DNA of 64,000 bases from Osmia lignaria lignaria (taxonomy: Eukaryota; Arthropoda; Insecta; Hymenoptera; Megachilidae), in the NCBI RefSeq assembly GCF_051020975.1, contig NW_027478170.1:1364001-1428000 (forward strand), written 5' to 3'. Shown one piece after another: positions 37,620 to 51,825 of this stretch (position 1 is the stretch's first letter; every line of letters begins with the position of its first letter). The notes under the pieces are model-generated. The model was not told where the DNA came from. It saw only the letters and a program-made list of their open reading frames with translations, and searched no databases. Both the position numbers and the translations under genes were made by a program.

Positions 37620-40600
37620 TTGCAGATATATCTCAAGGGAAGGGGCCTGACGGACATATTTCGAGATATTTCGTCTTCTTGTTGTTCTCCTTCTGCACAG
37701 CTAAGCTGGAAGTGGCATTTGCAGCTCGCAATAGTGCAGAATTATCTCAAAGAAAGGGGCGACGGTGTTTCTGTATCTCTATTATGTTGGTGCGGCTTCG
37801 GAACTTTTAAATATCTTGATATATCTCGAGAACTACGCATCTGATCAAAAAATATCATAGAACATAAAAAGTAGGAAACTTAATTCTCTACAAATAAAAT
37901 CTCTTAACATTTTGCCATAGCTCGCTTCGTTTCCGAGATATTTGCAGATTTATCTCAAGGGAAGGGGCCTGACGGACAGATTTGGAGATATTTCTTCTTC
38001 TTGTTGTTCTTCTTCTGCACAGCTAAGCTGGAAGTGGCATTTGCAGCTCGCAATAGTGCAGAGTTATCTCAAAGGAAGGGGTCACGGTGTTTCTGTATCT
38101 CTATTATGTTGGTGCGGTTTCGGAACTTTTAAATATCTTGATATATCTCGAGAAATACGCATCTGATCAAAAAACATCATAGAACATAAAAAGTAGGAAA
38201 CTTAATTCTCTACAAAAAAGGTCTCTTAACATTTTGCCATAGCTCGCTTCGTTTCCGAGATATTTGCAGATTTATCTCAAGGGAAGGGGCCTGACGGACA
38301 TATTTCGAGATATTTCTTCTTCTTGTTGTTCTTCTTCGGCACAGCTAAGCTGGAAGTGGCATTTGCAGCTCGCAATAGTGCAGAGTTATCTCAAAGAAAG
38401 GGGCGACGGTGTTTCTGTATCTCTATTATGTTGGTGTGGCTTCGGAACTTTTAAATATCTTGATATATCTCGAGAACTACGCATCTGATCAAAAAATATC
38501 ATAGAACATAAAAAGTAGGAAACTTAATTCTCTACAAAAAAGGTCTCTTAACATTTTGCCATACCTCGCTTCGTTTCCGAGATATTTGCAGATTTATCTC
38601 AAGGGAAGGAGCCTGACGGACATATTTCGAGATATTTCTTCTTCTTGTTGTTCTTCTTCTGCACAGCTAAGCTGGATGTGGCATTTGCGGCTCGCACTAG
38701 TGCAGAGTTATCTCAAAGAAAGGGGCCACGGTGTTTCTGTATCTCTATTATGTTGGTGCGGCTTCGGAACTTTTAAATATCTCGATATATCTCGAAAACT
38801 ACGCTTCTGATCGAAAAATATCATAAAACATAAATTGTAGGAAACATAATTCTCTACAAAAAAGGTCTCTTAACATTTTGCCATAGCTCGCTTCGTTTCC
38901 GAGATATTTGCAGATATATCTCAAGGGAAGGGGCCTGACGGACATATTTCGAGATATTTCTTCTTCTTGTTGTTCTTCTTCTGCACAGCTAAGCTGGAAG
39001 TGGCATTTGCAGCTCGCAATAGTGCAGAGTTATCTCAAAGATAGGGGCCACGGTGTTTCTGTATCTCTATTATGTTGGTGCGGCTTCGGAACTTTTAAAT
39101 ATCTTGATATATCTCGAGAACTACGCATCTGATCAAAAAATTTCATAGAACATAAAAAGTAGGAAACTTAATTCTCTACAAAAAAGGTCTCTTAACATTT
39201 TACCATAGCTCGCTTCGTTTCCGAGATATTTGCAGATTTATCTCAAGGGAAGGGGCCTGACGGACAGATTTGGAGATATTTCTTCTTCTTGTTGTTCTTC
39301 TTCTGCACAGCTAAGCTGGAAGTGGCATTTGCAGCTCGCAATAGTGCAGAGTTATCTCAAAGGAAGGGGCCACGGTGTTTCTGTATCTCTATTATGTTGG
39401 CGCGGCTTCGGAACTTTTAAATATCTTGATATATCTCGAGAACTACGCATCTGATCAAAAAATATCATACAACATAAAAAGTAGGAAACTTAATTCTCTA
39501 CAAAAAAGGTCTGTTAACATTTTGCCATAGCTCGCTTCGTTTCCGAGATATTTGCAGATTTATCTCAAGGGAAGGGGCCTGACGGACATATTTCGAGATA
39601 TTTCTTCTTCTTGTTGTTCTTCTTCTGCACAGCTAAGCTGGAAATGGCATTTGCGGCTCGCACTAGTGCAGAGTTATCTCAAAGAAAGGGGCCACGGTGT
39701 TTCTGTATCTCTATTATGTTGGTGCGGCTTCGGAACTTTTAAATATCTTGATATATCTCGAGAACTACGCATCTGATCCAAAAATATCATACAACATAAA
39801 AAGTAGGAAACTTAATTCTCTACAAAAAAGGTCTCTTAACATTTTGCCATAGCTCGCTTCGTTTCCGAGATATTTGCAGATTTATCTCAAGGGAAGGGGC
39901 CTGACGGACATATTTCGAGATATTTCGTCTTCTTGTTGTTCTTCTTCTGCACAGCTAAGCTGGAAGTGGCATTTGCAGCTCGCAATAGTGCAGAGTTATC
40001 TCAAGGAAAGGGGCGACGGTGTTTCTGTATCTCTATTATGTTGGTGCGGCTTCGGAACTTTTAAATATCTTGATATATCTCGAGAACTACGCATCTGATC
40101 AAAAAATATCATAGAACATAAAAAGTAGGAAACTTAATTCTCTACAAATAAAATCTCTTAACATTTTGCCATAGCTCGCTTCGTTTCCGAGATATTTGCA
40201 GATTTATCTCAAGGGAAGGGGCCTGACGGACATATTTCGAGATATTTCTCCTTCTTGTTGTTCTTCTTCGGCACAGCTAAGCTGGAAGTGGCATTTGCAG
40301 CTCGCAATAGTGCAGAGTTATCTCAAAGAAAGGGGCGACGGTGTTTCTGTATCTCTATTATGTTGGTGCGGCTTCGGAACTTTTAAATATCTTGATATAT
40401 CTCGAGAACTACGCATCTGATCAAAAAATATCATAGAACATAAAAAGTAGGAAACTTAATTCTCTACAAAAAAGGTCTCTTAACATTTTGCCATACCTCG
40501 CTTCGTTTCCGAGATATTTGCAGATTTATCTCAAGGGAAGGAGCCTGACGGACATATTTCGAGATATTTCTTCTTCTTGTTGTTCTTCTTCTGCACAGCT

Positions 40601-43600
40601 AAGCTGGATGTGGCATTTGCGGCTCGCACTAGTGCAGAGTTATCTCAAAGAAAGGGGCCACGGTGTTTCTGTATCTCTATTATGTTGGTGCGGCTTCGGA
40701 ACTTTTAAATATCTCGATATATCTCGAAAACTACGCTTCTGATCGAAAAATATCATAAAACATAAATTGTAGGAAACATAATTCTCTACAAAAAAGGTCT
40801 CTTAACATTTTGCCATAGCTCGCTTCGTTTCCGAGATATTTGCAGATATATCTCAAGGGAAGGGGCCTGACGGACATATTTCGAGATATTTCTTCTTCTT
40901 GTTGTTCTTCTTCTGCACAGCTAAGCTGGAAGTGGCATTTGCAGCTCGCAATAGTGCAGAGTTATCTCAAAGATAGGGGCCACGGTGTTTCTGTATCTCT
41001 ATTATGTTGGTGCGGCTTCGGAACTTTTAAATATCTTGATATATCTCGAGAACTACGCATCTGATCAAAAAATATCATAGAACATAAAAAGTAGGAAACT
41101 TAATTCTCTACAAAAAAGGTCTCTTAACATTTTACCATAGCTCGCTTCGTTTCCGAGATATTTGCAGATTTATCTCAAGGGAAGGGGCCTGACGGACAGA
41201 TTTGGAGATATTTCTTCTTCTTGTTGTTCTTCTTCTGCACAGCTAAGCTGGAAGTGGCATTTGCAGCTCGCAATAGTGCAGAGTTATCTCAAAGGAAGGG
41301 GCCACGGTGTTTCTGTATCTCTATTATGTTGGCGCGGCTTCGGAACTTTTAAATATCTTGATATATCTCGAGAACTACGCATCTGATCAAAAAATATCAT
41401 ACAACATAAAAAGTAGGAAACTTAATTCTCTACAAAAAAGGTCTGTTAACATTTTGCCATAGCTCGCTTCGTTTCCGAGATATTTGCAGATTTATCTCAA
41501 GGGAAGGGGCCTGACGGACATATTTCGAGATATTTCTTCTTCTTGTTGTTCTTCTTCTGCACAGCTAAGCTGGAAATGGCATTTGCGGCTCGCACTAGTG
41601 CAGAGTTATCTCAAAGAAAGGGGCCACGGTGTTTCTGTATCTCTATTATGTTGGTGCGGCTTCGGAACTTTTAAATATCTCGATATATCTCGAAAACTAC
41701 GCTTCTGATAGAAAAATATCATAGAACATAAATTGTAGGAAACATGATTCTCAACAAAAAAGGTCTCTTAACATTTTGCCATAGCTCGCTTCGTTTCCGA
41801 GATATTTGCAGATATATCTCAAGGGAAGGGGCCTGACGGACATATTTCGAGATATTTCGTCTTCTTGTTGTTCTCCTTCTGCACAGCTAAGCTGGAAGTG
41901 GCATTTGCAGCTCGCAATAGTGCAGAATTATCTCAAAGAAAGGGGCGACGGTGTTTCTGTATCTCTATTATGTTGGTGCGGCTTCGGAACTTTTAAATAT
42001 CTTGATATATCTCGAGAACTACGCATCTGATCAAAAAATATCATAGAACATAAAAAGTAGGAAACTTAATTCTCTACAAATAAAATCTCTTAACATTTTG
42101 CCATAGCTCGCTTCGTTTCCGAGATATTTGCAGATTTATCTCAAGGGAAGGGGCCTGACGGACAGATTTGGAGATATTTCTTCTTCTTGTTGTTCTTCTT
42201 CTGCACAGCTAAGCTGGAAGTGGCATTTGCAGCTCGCAATAGTGCAGAGTTATCTCAAAGGAAGGGGTCACGGTGTTTCTGTATCTCTATTATGTTGGTG
42301 CGGTTTCGGAACTTTTAAATATCTTGATATATCTCGAGAAATACGCATCTGATCAAAAAATATCATAGAACATAAAAAGTAGGAAACTTAATTCTCTACA
42401 AAAAAGGTCTCTTAACATTTTACCATAGCTCGCTTCGTTTCCGAGATATTTGCAGATTTATCTCAAGGGAAGGGGCCTGACGGACAGATTTGGAGATATT
42501 TCTTCTTCTTGTTGTTCTTCTTCTGCACAGCTAAGCTGGAAGTGGCATTTGCAGCTCGCAATAGTGCAGAGTTATCTCAAAGGAAGGGGCCACGGTGTTT
42601 CTGTATCTCTATTATGTTGGCGCGGTTTCGGAACTTTTAAATATCTTGATATATCTCGAGAACTACGCATCTGATCAAAAAATATCATACAACATAAAAA
42701 GTAGGAAACTTAATTCTCTACAAAAAAGGTCTCTTAACATTTTGCCATAGCTCGCTTCGTTTCCGAGATATTTGCAGATTTATCTCAAGGGAAGGGGCCT
42801 GACGGACATATTTCGAGATATTTCTTCTTCTTGTTGTTCTTCTTCTGCACAGCTAAGCTGGAAATGGCATTTGCGGCTCGCACTAGTGCAGAGTTATCTC
42901 AAAGAAAGGGGCCACGGTGTTTCTGTATCTCTATTATGTTGGTGCGGCTTCGGAACTTTTAAATATCTCGATATATCTCGAAAACTACGCTTCTGATCGA
43001 AAAATATCATAGAACATAAATTGTAGGAAACATGATTCTCAACAAAAAAGGTCTCTTAACATTTTGCCATAGCTCGCTTCGTTTCCGAGATATTTGCAGA
43101 TATATCTCAAGGGAAGGGGCCTGACGGACATATTTCGAGATATTTCGTCTTCTTGTTGTTCTTCTTCTGCACAGCTAAGCTGGAAGTGGCATTTGCAGCT
43201 CGCAATAGTGCAGAATTATCTCAAAGAAAGGGGCGACGGTGTTTCTGTATCTCTATTATGTTGGTGCGGCTTCGGAACTTTTAAATATCTTGATATATCT
43301 CGAGAACTACGCATCTGATCAAAAAATATCATAGAACATAAAAAGTAGGAAACTTAATTCTCTACAAATAAAATCTCTTAACATTTTGCCATAGCTCGCT
43401 TCGTTTCCGAGATATTTGCAGATTTATCTCAAGGGAAGGGGCCTGACGGACAGATTTGGAGATATTTCTTCTTCTTGTTGTTCTTCTTCTGCACAGCTAA
43501 GCTGGAAGTGGCATTTGCAGCTCGCAATAGTGCAGAGTTATCTCAATGGAAGGGGCCACGGTGTTTCTGTATCTCTATTATGTTGGTGCGGTTTCGGAAC

Positions 43601-45866
43601 TTTTAAATATCTTGATATATCTCGAGAAATACGCATCTGATCAAAAAATATCATAGAACATAAAAAGTAGGAAACTTAATTCTCTACAAAAAAGGTCTCT
43701 TAACATTTTGCCATAGCTCGCTTCGTTTCCGAGATATTTGCAGATTTATCTCAAGGGAAGGGGCCTGACGGACATATTTCGAGATATTTCTTCTTCTTGT
43801 TGTTCTTCTTCGGCACAGCTAAGCTGGAAGTGGCATTTGCAGCTCGCAATAGTGCAGAGTTATCTCAAAGAAAGGGGCGACGGTGTTTCTGTATCTCTAT
43901 TATGTTGGTGCGGCTTCGGAACTTTTAAATATCTTGATATATCTCGAGAACTACGCATCTGATCAAAAAATATCATAGAACATAAAAAGTAGGAAACTTA
44001 ATTCTCTACAAAAAAGGTCTCTTAACATTTTGCCATACCTCGCTTCGTTTCCGAGATATTTGCAGATTTATCTCAAGGGATGGAGCCTGACGGACATATT
44101 TCGAGATATTTCTTCTTCTTGTTGTTCTTCTTCTGCACAGCTAAGCTGGATGTGGCATTTGCGGCTCGCACTAGTGCAGAGTTATCTCAAAGAAAGGGGC
44201 CACGGTGTTTCTGTATCTCTATTATGTTGGTGCGGCTTCGGAACTTTTAAATATCTCGATATATCTCGAAAACTACGCTTCTGATCGAAAAATATCATAA
44301 AACATAAATTGTAGGAAACATAATTCTCTACAAAAAAGGTCTCTTAACATTTTGCCATAGCTCGCTTCGTTTCCGAGATATTTGCAGATATATCTCAAGG
44401 GAAGGGGCCTGACGGACATATTTCGAGATATTTCTTCTTCTTGTTGTTCTTCTTCTGCACAGCTAAGCTGGAAGTGGCATTTGCAGCTCGCAATAGTGCA
44501 GAGTTATCTCAAAGATAGGGGCCACGGTGTTTCTGTATCTCTATTATGTTGGTGCGGCTTCGGAACTTTTAAATATCTTGATATATCTCGAGAACTACGC
44601 ATCTGATCAAAAAATATCATAGAACATAAAAAGTAGGAAACTTAATTCTCTACAAAAAAGGTCTCTTAACATTTTACCATAGCTCGCTTCGTTTCCGAGA
44701 TATTTGCAGATTTATCTCAAGGGAAGGGGCCTGACGGACAGATTTGGAGATATTTCTTCTTCTTGTTGTTCATCTTCTGCACAGCTAAGCTGGAAGTGGC
44801 ATTTGCAGCTCGCAATAGTGCAGAGTTATCTCAAAGGAAGGGGCCACGGTGTTTCTGTATCTCTATTATGTTGGCGCGGCTTCGGAACTTTTAAATATCT
44901 TCATATATCTCGAGAACTACGCATCTGATCAAAAAATATCATACAACATAAAAAGTAGGAAACTTAATTCTCTACAAAAAAGGTCTCTTAACATTTTGCC
45001 ATAGCTCGCTTCGTTTCCGAGATATTTGCAGATTTATCTCAAGGGAAGGGGCCTGACGGACATATTTCGAGATATTTCTTCTTCTTGTTGTTCTTCTTCT
45101 GCACAGCTAAGCTGGAAATGGCATTTGCGGCTCGCACTAGTGCAGAGTTATCTCAAAGAAAGGGGCCACGGTGTTTCTGTATCTCTATTATGTTGGTGCG
45201 GCTTCGGAACTTTTAAATATCTCGATATATCTCGAAAACTACGCTTCTGATCGAAAAATATCATAGAACATAAATTGTAGGAAACATGATTCTCAACAAA
45301 AAAGGTCTCTTAACATTTTGCCATAGCTCGCTTCGTTTCCGAGATATTTGCAGATATATCTCAAGGGAAGGGGCCTGACGGACATATTTCGAGATATTTC
45401 GTCTTCTTGTTGTTCTTCTTCTGCACAGCTAAGCTGGAAGTGGCATTTGCAGCTCGCAATAGTGCAGAATTATCTCAAAGAAAGGGGCGACGGTGTTTCT
45501 GTATCTCTATTATGTTGGTGCGGCTTCGGAACTTTTAAATATCTTGATATATCTCGAGAACTACGCATCTGATCAAAAAATATCATAGAACATAAAAAGT
45601 AGGAAACTTAATTCTCTACAAATAAAATCTCTTAACATTTTGCCATAGCTCGCTTCGTTTCCGAGATATTTGCAGATTTATCTCAAGGGAAGGGGCCTGA
45701 CGGACAGATTTGGAGATATTTCTTCTTCTTGTTGTTCTTCTTCTGCACAGCTAAGCTGGAAGTGGCATTTGCAGCTCGCAATAGTGCAGAGTTATCTCAA
45801 TGGAAGGGGCCACGGTGTTTCTGTATCTCTATTATGTTGGTGCGGTTTCGGAACTTTTAAATATCT
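37475..45866 (+). repeat. 26-monomer block, copy 2
   Basis: This is the tandem partner of the block at 29103. The match runs to 45866 and ends where T at 45867 faces C at 37495. The first and last 20 bp of the matching stretch are the shared crossover segment. Apparent identity over about 8.4 kb means either a very recent exchange or an assembly duplication. Confidence 0.92.
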
Positions 45867-47654
45867 TGATATATCTCGAGAAATACGCATCTGATCAAAA
45901 AATATCATAGAACATAAAAAGTAGGAAACTTAATTCTCTACAAAAAAGGTCTCTTAACATTTTGCCATAGCTCGCTTCGTTTCCGAGATATTTGCAGATT
46001 TATCTCAAGGGAAGGGGCCTGACGGACATATTTCGAGATATTTCTTCTTCTTGTTGTTCTTCTTCGGCACAGCTAAGCTGGAAGTGGCATTTGCAGCTCG
46101 CAATAGTGCAGAGTTATCTCAAAGAAAGGGGCGACGGTGTTTCTGTATCTCTATTATGTTGGTGCGGCTTCGGAACTTTTAAATATCTTGATATATCTCG
46201 AGAACTACGCATCTGATCAAAAAATATCATAGAACATAAAAAGTAGGAAACTTAATTCTCTACAAAAAAGGTCTCTTAACATTTTGCCATACCTCGCTTC
46301 GTTTCCGAGATATTTGCAGATTTATCTCAAGGGATGGAGCCTGACGGACATATTTCGAGATATTTCTTCTTCTTGTTGTTCTTCTTCTGCACAGCTAAGC
46401 TGGATGTGGCATTTGCGGCTCGCACTAGTGCAGAGTTATCTCAAAGAAAGGGGCCACGGTGTTTCTGTATCTCTATTATGTTGGTGCGGCTTCGGAACTT
46501 TTAAATATCTCGATATATCTCGAAAACTACGCTTCTGATCGAAAAATATCATAAAACATAAATTGTAGGAAACATAATTCTCTACAAAAAAGGTCTCTTA
46601 ACATTTTGCCATAGCTCGCTTCGTTTCCGAGATATTTGCAGATATATCTCAAGGGAAGGGGCCTGACGGACATATTTCGAGATATTTCTTCTTCTTGTTG
46701 TTCTTCTTCTGCACAGCTAAGCTGGAAGTGGCATTTGCAGCTCGCAATAGTGCAGAGTTATCTCAAAGATAGGGGCCACGGTGTTTCTGTATCTCTATTA
46801 TGTTGGTGCGGCTTCGGAACTTTTAAATATCTTGATATATCTCGAGAACTACGCATCTGATCAAAAAATATCATAGAACATAAAAAGTAGGAAACTTAAT
46901 TCTCTACAAAAAAGGTCTCTTAACATTTTACCATAGCTCGCTTCGTTTCCGAGATATTTGCAGATTTATCTCAAGGGAAGGGGCCTGACGGACAGATTTG
47001 GAGATATTTCTTCTTCTTGTTGTTCATCTTCTGCACAGCTAAGCTGGAAGTGGCATTTGCAGCTCGCAATAGTGCAGAGTTATCTCAAAGGAAGGGGCCA
47101 CGGTGTTTCTGTATCTCTATTATGTTGGCGCGGCTTCGGAACTTTTAAATATCTTCATATATCTCGAGAACTACGCATCTGATCAAAAAATATCATACAA
47201 CATAAAAAGTAGGAAACTTAATTCTCTACAAAAAAGGTCTCTTAACATTTTGCCATAGCTCGCTTCGTTTCCGAGATATTTGCAGATTTATCTCAAGGGA
47301 AGGGGCCTGACGGACATATTTCGAGATATTTCTTCTTCTTGTTGTTCTTCTTCTGCACAGCTAAGCTGGAAATGGCATTTGCGGCTCGCACTAGTGCAGA
47401 GTTATCTCAAAGAAAGGGGCCACGGTGTTTCTGTATCTCTATTATGTTGGTGCGGCTTCGGAACTTTTAAATATCTCGATATATCTCGAAAACTACGCTT
47501 CTGATCGAAAAATATCATAGAACATAAATTGTAGGAAACATGATTCTCAACAAAAAAGGTCTCTTAACATTTTGCCATAGCTCGCTTCGTTTCCGAGATA
47601 TTTGCAGATATATCTCAAGGGAAGGGGCCTGACGGACATATTTCGAGATATTTC
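42649..47654 (+). repeat. 7-monomer higher-order repeat, two copies and start of a third
   Basis: Bases 42649-45400 match 44903-47654 at a shift of 2254 bp. Each copy has seven unit types in fixed order: CTTCTGATCG tail; CAGAATTATC with GGGGCGACGG; TCAATGGAAGG; CTTCGGCAC; CATACCTCGC with GGGATGGAGCC; AAAGATAGG; and GACAGATTTGGAG with ATCTTCATATATC. A third round starts at 47280 and ends at T 47655, where the previous round has G. The left limit is G at 42648 against C at 44902. Confidence 0.9.
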
Positions 47655-50600
47655 TTCTTCTTGTTGTTCTTCTTCTGCACAGCTAAGCTGGAAGTGGCAT
47701 TTGCAGCTCGCAATAGTGCAGAGTTATCTCAAAGAAAGGGGCCACGGTGTTTTTGTATATCTATTATGTTGGTGCGGCTTCGGAACTTTTAAATATCTTG
47801 ATATATCTCGAGAACTACGCATCTGATCAAAAAATATCGTAGAACATAAAAAGTAGGAAACTTAATTCTCTACAAAAAAGGTCTCTTAACATTTTACCAT
47901 AGCTCGCTTCGTTTCCGAGATATTTGCAGATTTATCTAAAGGGAAGGGGCCTGACGGACATATTTCGAGATATTTCTTCTTCTTGTTGTTCTTCTTCTGC
48001 ACAGCTAAACTGGAAGTGGCATTTCCAGCTCGCAATAGTGCAGAGTTATCTCAAAGAAAGGGGCCACGGTGTTTCTGTATCTCTATTATGTTGGTGCGGC
48101 TTCGGAACTTTTAAATATCTTGATATATCTCGAGAACTACGCATCTGATCAAAAAATATCATAGAACATAAAAAGTAGGAAACTTAATTCTCTACAAAAA
48201 AGGTCTCTTAACATTTTGCCATAGCTCGCTTCGTTTCCGAGATATTTGCAGATTTATCTCAAGGGAAGGGGCCTGACGGACATATTTCGAGATATTTCTT
48301 CTTCTTGTTGTTCTTCTTCTGCACAGCTAAGCTGGAAGTGGCATTTACAGCTCGCAATAGTGCAGAGTTATCTCAAAGATAGGGGCCACGGTGTTTCTGT
48401 ATCTCTATTATGTTGGTGCGGCTTCGGAACTTTTAAATATCTTGATATATCTCGAGAACTACGCATCTGATCAAAAAATATCATAGAACATAAAAAGTAG
48501 GAAACTAAATTCTCTACAAATAAAGTCTCTTAACATTTTGCCATAGCTCGCTTCGTTTCCGAGATATTTGCAGATATATCTCAAGGGAAGGGGCCTGACG
48601 GACATATTTCGAGATATTTCTTCTTCTTGTTGTTCTTCTTCTGCACAGCTAACCTGGAAGTGGCATTTGCAGCTCGCAATAGTGCAGAGTTATCTCAAAG
48701 AAAGGGGCCACGGTGTTTCTGTATCTCTATTATGTTGGTGCGGCTTCGGGTCTTTTAAATATCTTGATATATCTCGAGAACTACGCATCTGATCAAAAAA
48801 TATCGTAGAACATAAAAAGTAGGAAACATAATTCTCTACAAAAAAGGTCTGTTAACATTTTGCCATAGCTCGCTTCGTTTCCGAGATATTTGCAGATTTA
48901 TCTCAAGGGAAGGGGCCTGACGGACAGATTTCGAGATATTTCTTCTTCTTGTTGTTCTTCTTCTGCACAGCTAAGCTGGAAGTGGCATTTGCAGCTCGCA
49001 ATAGTGCAGAGTTATCTCAAAGATAGGGGCCACGGTGTTTCTGTATCTCTATTATGTTGGTGCGGCTTCGGAACTTTTAAATATCTTGATATATCTCGAG
49101 AACTACGCATCTGATCAAAAAATATCATAGAACATAAAAAGTAGGAAACTTAATTCTCTACAAAAAAGGTCTCTTAACATTTTACCATAGCTCGCTTCGT
49201 TTCCGAGATATTTGCAGATTTATCTCAAGGGAAGGGGCCTGACGGACAGATTTGGAGATATTTCTTCTTCTTGTTGTTCATCTTCTGCACAGCTAAGCTG
49301 GAAGTGGCATTTGCAGCTCGCAATAGTGCAGAGTTATCTCAAAGGAAGGGGCCACGGTGTTTCTGTATCTCTATTATGTTGGCGCGGCTTCGGAACTTTT
49401 AAATATCTTGATATATCTCGAGAACTACGCATCTGATCAAAAAATATCATACAACGTAAAAAGTAGGAAACTTAATTCTCTACAAAAAAGGTCTCTTAAC
49501 ATTTTGCCATAGCTCGCTTCGTTTCCGAGATATTTGCAGATTTATCTCAAGGGAAGGGGCCTGACGGACATATTTCGAGATATTTCTTCTTCTTGTTCTT
49601 CTTCTTCTGCACAGCTAAGCTGGAAATGGCATTTGCGGCTCGCACTAGTGCAGAGTTATCTCAAAGAAAGGGGCCACGGTGTTTCTGTATCTCTATTATG
49701 TTGGTGCGGCTTCGGAACTTTTAAATATCTCGATATATCTCGAACACTACGCTTCTGATCGAAAAATATCATAGAACATAAATTGTAGGAAACATGATTC
49801 TCAACAAAAAAGGTCTCTTAACATTTTGCCATAGCTCGCTTCGTTTCCGAGATATTTGCAGATATATCTCAAGGGAAGGGGCCTGACGGACATATTTCGA
49901 GATATTTCTTCTTCTTGTTGTTCTTCTTCTGCACAGCTAAGCTGGAAGTGGCATTTGCAGCTCGCAATAGTGCAGAGTTATCTCAAAGAAAGGGGCCACG
50001 GTGTTTCTGTATATCTATTATGTTGGTGCGGCTTCGGAACTTTTAAATATCTTGATATATCTCGAGAACTACGCATCTGATCAAAAAATATCGTAGAACA
50101 TAAAAAGTAGGAAACTTAATTCTCTACAAAAAAGGTCTCTTAACATTTTACCATAGCTCGCTTCGTTTCCGAGATATTTGCAGATTTATCTCAAGGGAAG
50201 GGGCCTGACGGACATATTTCGAGATATTTCTTCTTCTTGTTGTTCTTCTTCTGCACAGCTAAGCTGGAAATGGCATTTGCGGCTCGCACTAGTGCAGAGT
50301 TATCTCAAAGAAAGGGGCCACGGTGTTTCTGTATCTCTATTATGTTGGTGCGGCTTCGGAACTTTTAAATATGTCGATATATCTCGAAAACTACGCTTCT
50401 GATCGAAAAATATCATAGAACATAAATTATAGGAAACATGATTCTCAACAAAAAAGGTCTCTTAACATTTTGCCATAGCTCGCTTCGTTTCCGAGATATT
50501 TGCAGATATATCTCAAGGGAAGGGGCCTGACGGACATATTTCGAGATATTTCTTCTTCTTGTTGTTCTTCTTCTGCACAGCTAAGCTGGAAGTGGCATTT

Positions 50601-51825
50601 GCAGCTCGCAATAGTGCAGAGTTATCTCAAAGAAAGGGGCCACGGTGTTTCTGTATATCTATTATGTTGGTGCGGCTTCGGAACTTTTAAATATCTTGAT
50701 ATATCTCGAGAACTACGCATCTGATCAAAAAATATCGTAGAACATAAAAAGTAGGAAACTTAATTCTCTACAAAAAAGGTCTCTTAACATTTTACCATAG
50801 CTCGCTTCGTTTCCGAGATATTTGCAGATTTATCTAAAGGGAAGGGGCCTGACGGACATATTTCGAGATATTTCTTCTTCTTGTTGTTCTTCTTCTGCAC
50901 AGCTAAACTGGAAGTGGCATTTCCAGCTCGCAATAGTGCAGAGTTATCTCAAAGAAAGGGGCCACGGTGTTTCTGTATCTCTATTATGTTGGTGCGGCTT
51001 CGGAACTTTTAAATATCTTGATATATCTCGAGAACTACGCATCTGATCAAAAAATATCATAGAACATAAAAAGTAGGAAACTTAATTCTCTACAAAAAAG
51101 GTCTCTTAACATTTTGCCATAGCTCGCTTCGTTTCCGAGATATTTGCAGATTTATCTCAAGGGAAGGGGCCTGACGGACATATTTCGAGATATTTCTTCT
51201 TCTTGTTGTTCTTCTTCTGCACAGCTAAGCTGGAAGTGGCATTTACAGCTCGCAATAGTGCAGAGTTATCTCAAAGATAGGGGCCACGGTGTTTCTGTAT
51301 CTCTATTATGTTGGTGCGGCTTCGGAACTTTTAAATATCTTGATATATCTCGAGAACTACGCATCTGATCAAAAAATATCATAGAACATAAAAAGTAGGA
51401 AACTAAATTCTCTACAAATAAAGTCTCTTAACATTTTGCCATAGCTCGCTTCGTTTCCGAGATATTTGCAGATATATCTCAAGAGAAGGGGCCTGACGGA
51501 CATATTTCGAGATATTTCTTCTTCTTGTTGTTCTTCTTCTGCACAGCTAACCTGGAAGTGGCATTTGCAGCTCGCAATAGTGCAGAGTTATCTCAAAGAA
51601 AGGGGCCACGGTGTTTCTGTATCTCTATTATGTTGGTGCGGCTTCGGGTCTTTTAAATATCTTGATATATCTCGAGAACTACGCATCTGATCAAAAAATA
51701 TCGTAGAACATAAAAAGTAGGAAACATAATTCTCTACAAAAAAGGTCTGTTAACATTTTGCCATAGCTCGCTTCGTTTCCGAGATATTTGCAGATTTATC
51801 TCAAGGGAAGGGGCCTGACGGACAG
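47280..51825 (+). repeat. 9-monomer duplication (2898-bp shift)
   Basis: Units 47280-48568 recur in order at 50178-51466: GGAAATGGC unit, GTATATCT unit, TATCTAAAGG with AACTGG unit, AAAGATAGG unit, AACCTGG unit. Copy-specific changes include GTTTTTGTATATC (near 47750), ATATGTCGATAT (near 50375), AAATTATAGG (near 50430) and CAAGAGAAGG (near 51482). The copies have therefore diverged at several sites. The outer limits are approximate. Confidence 0.78.
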
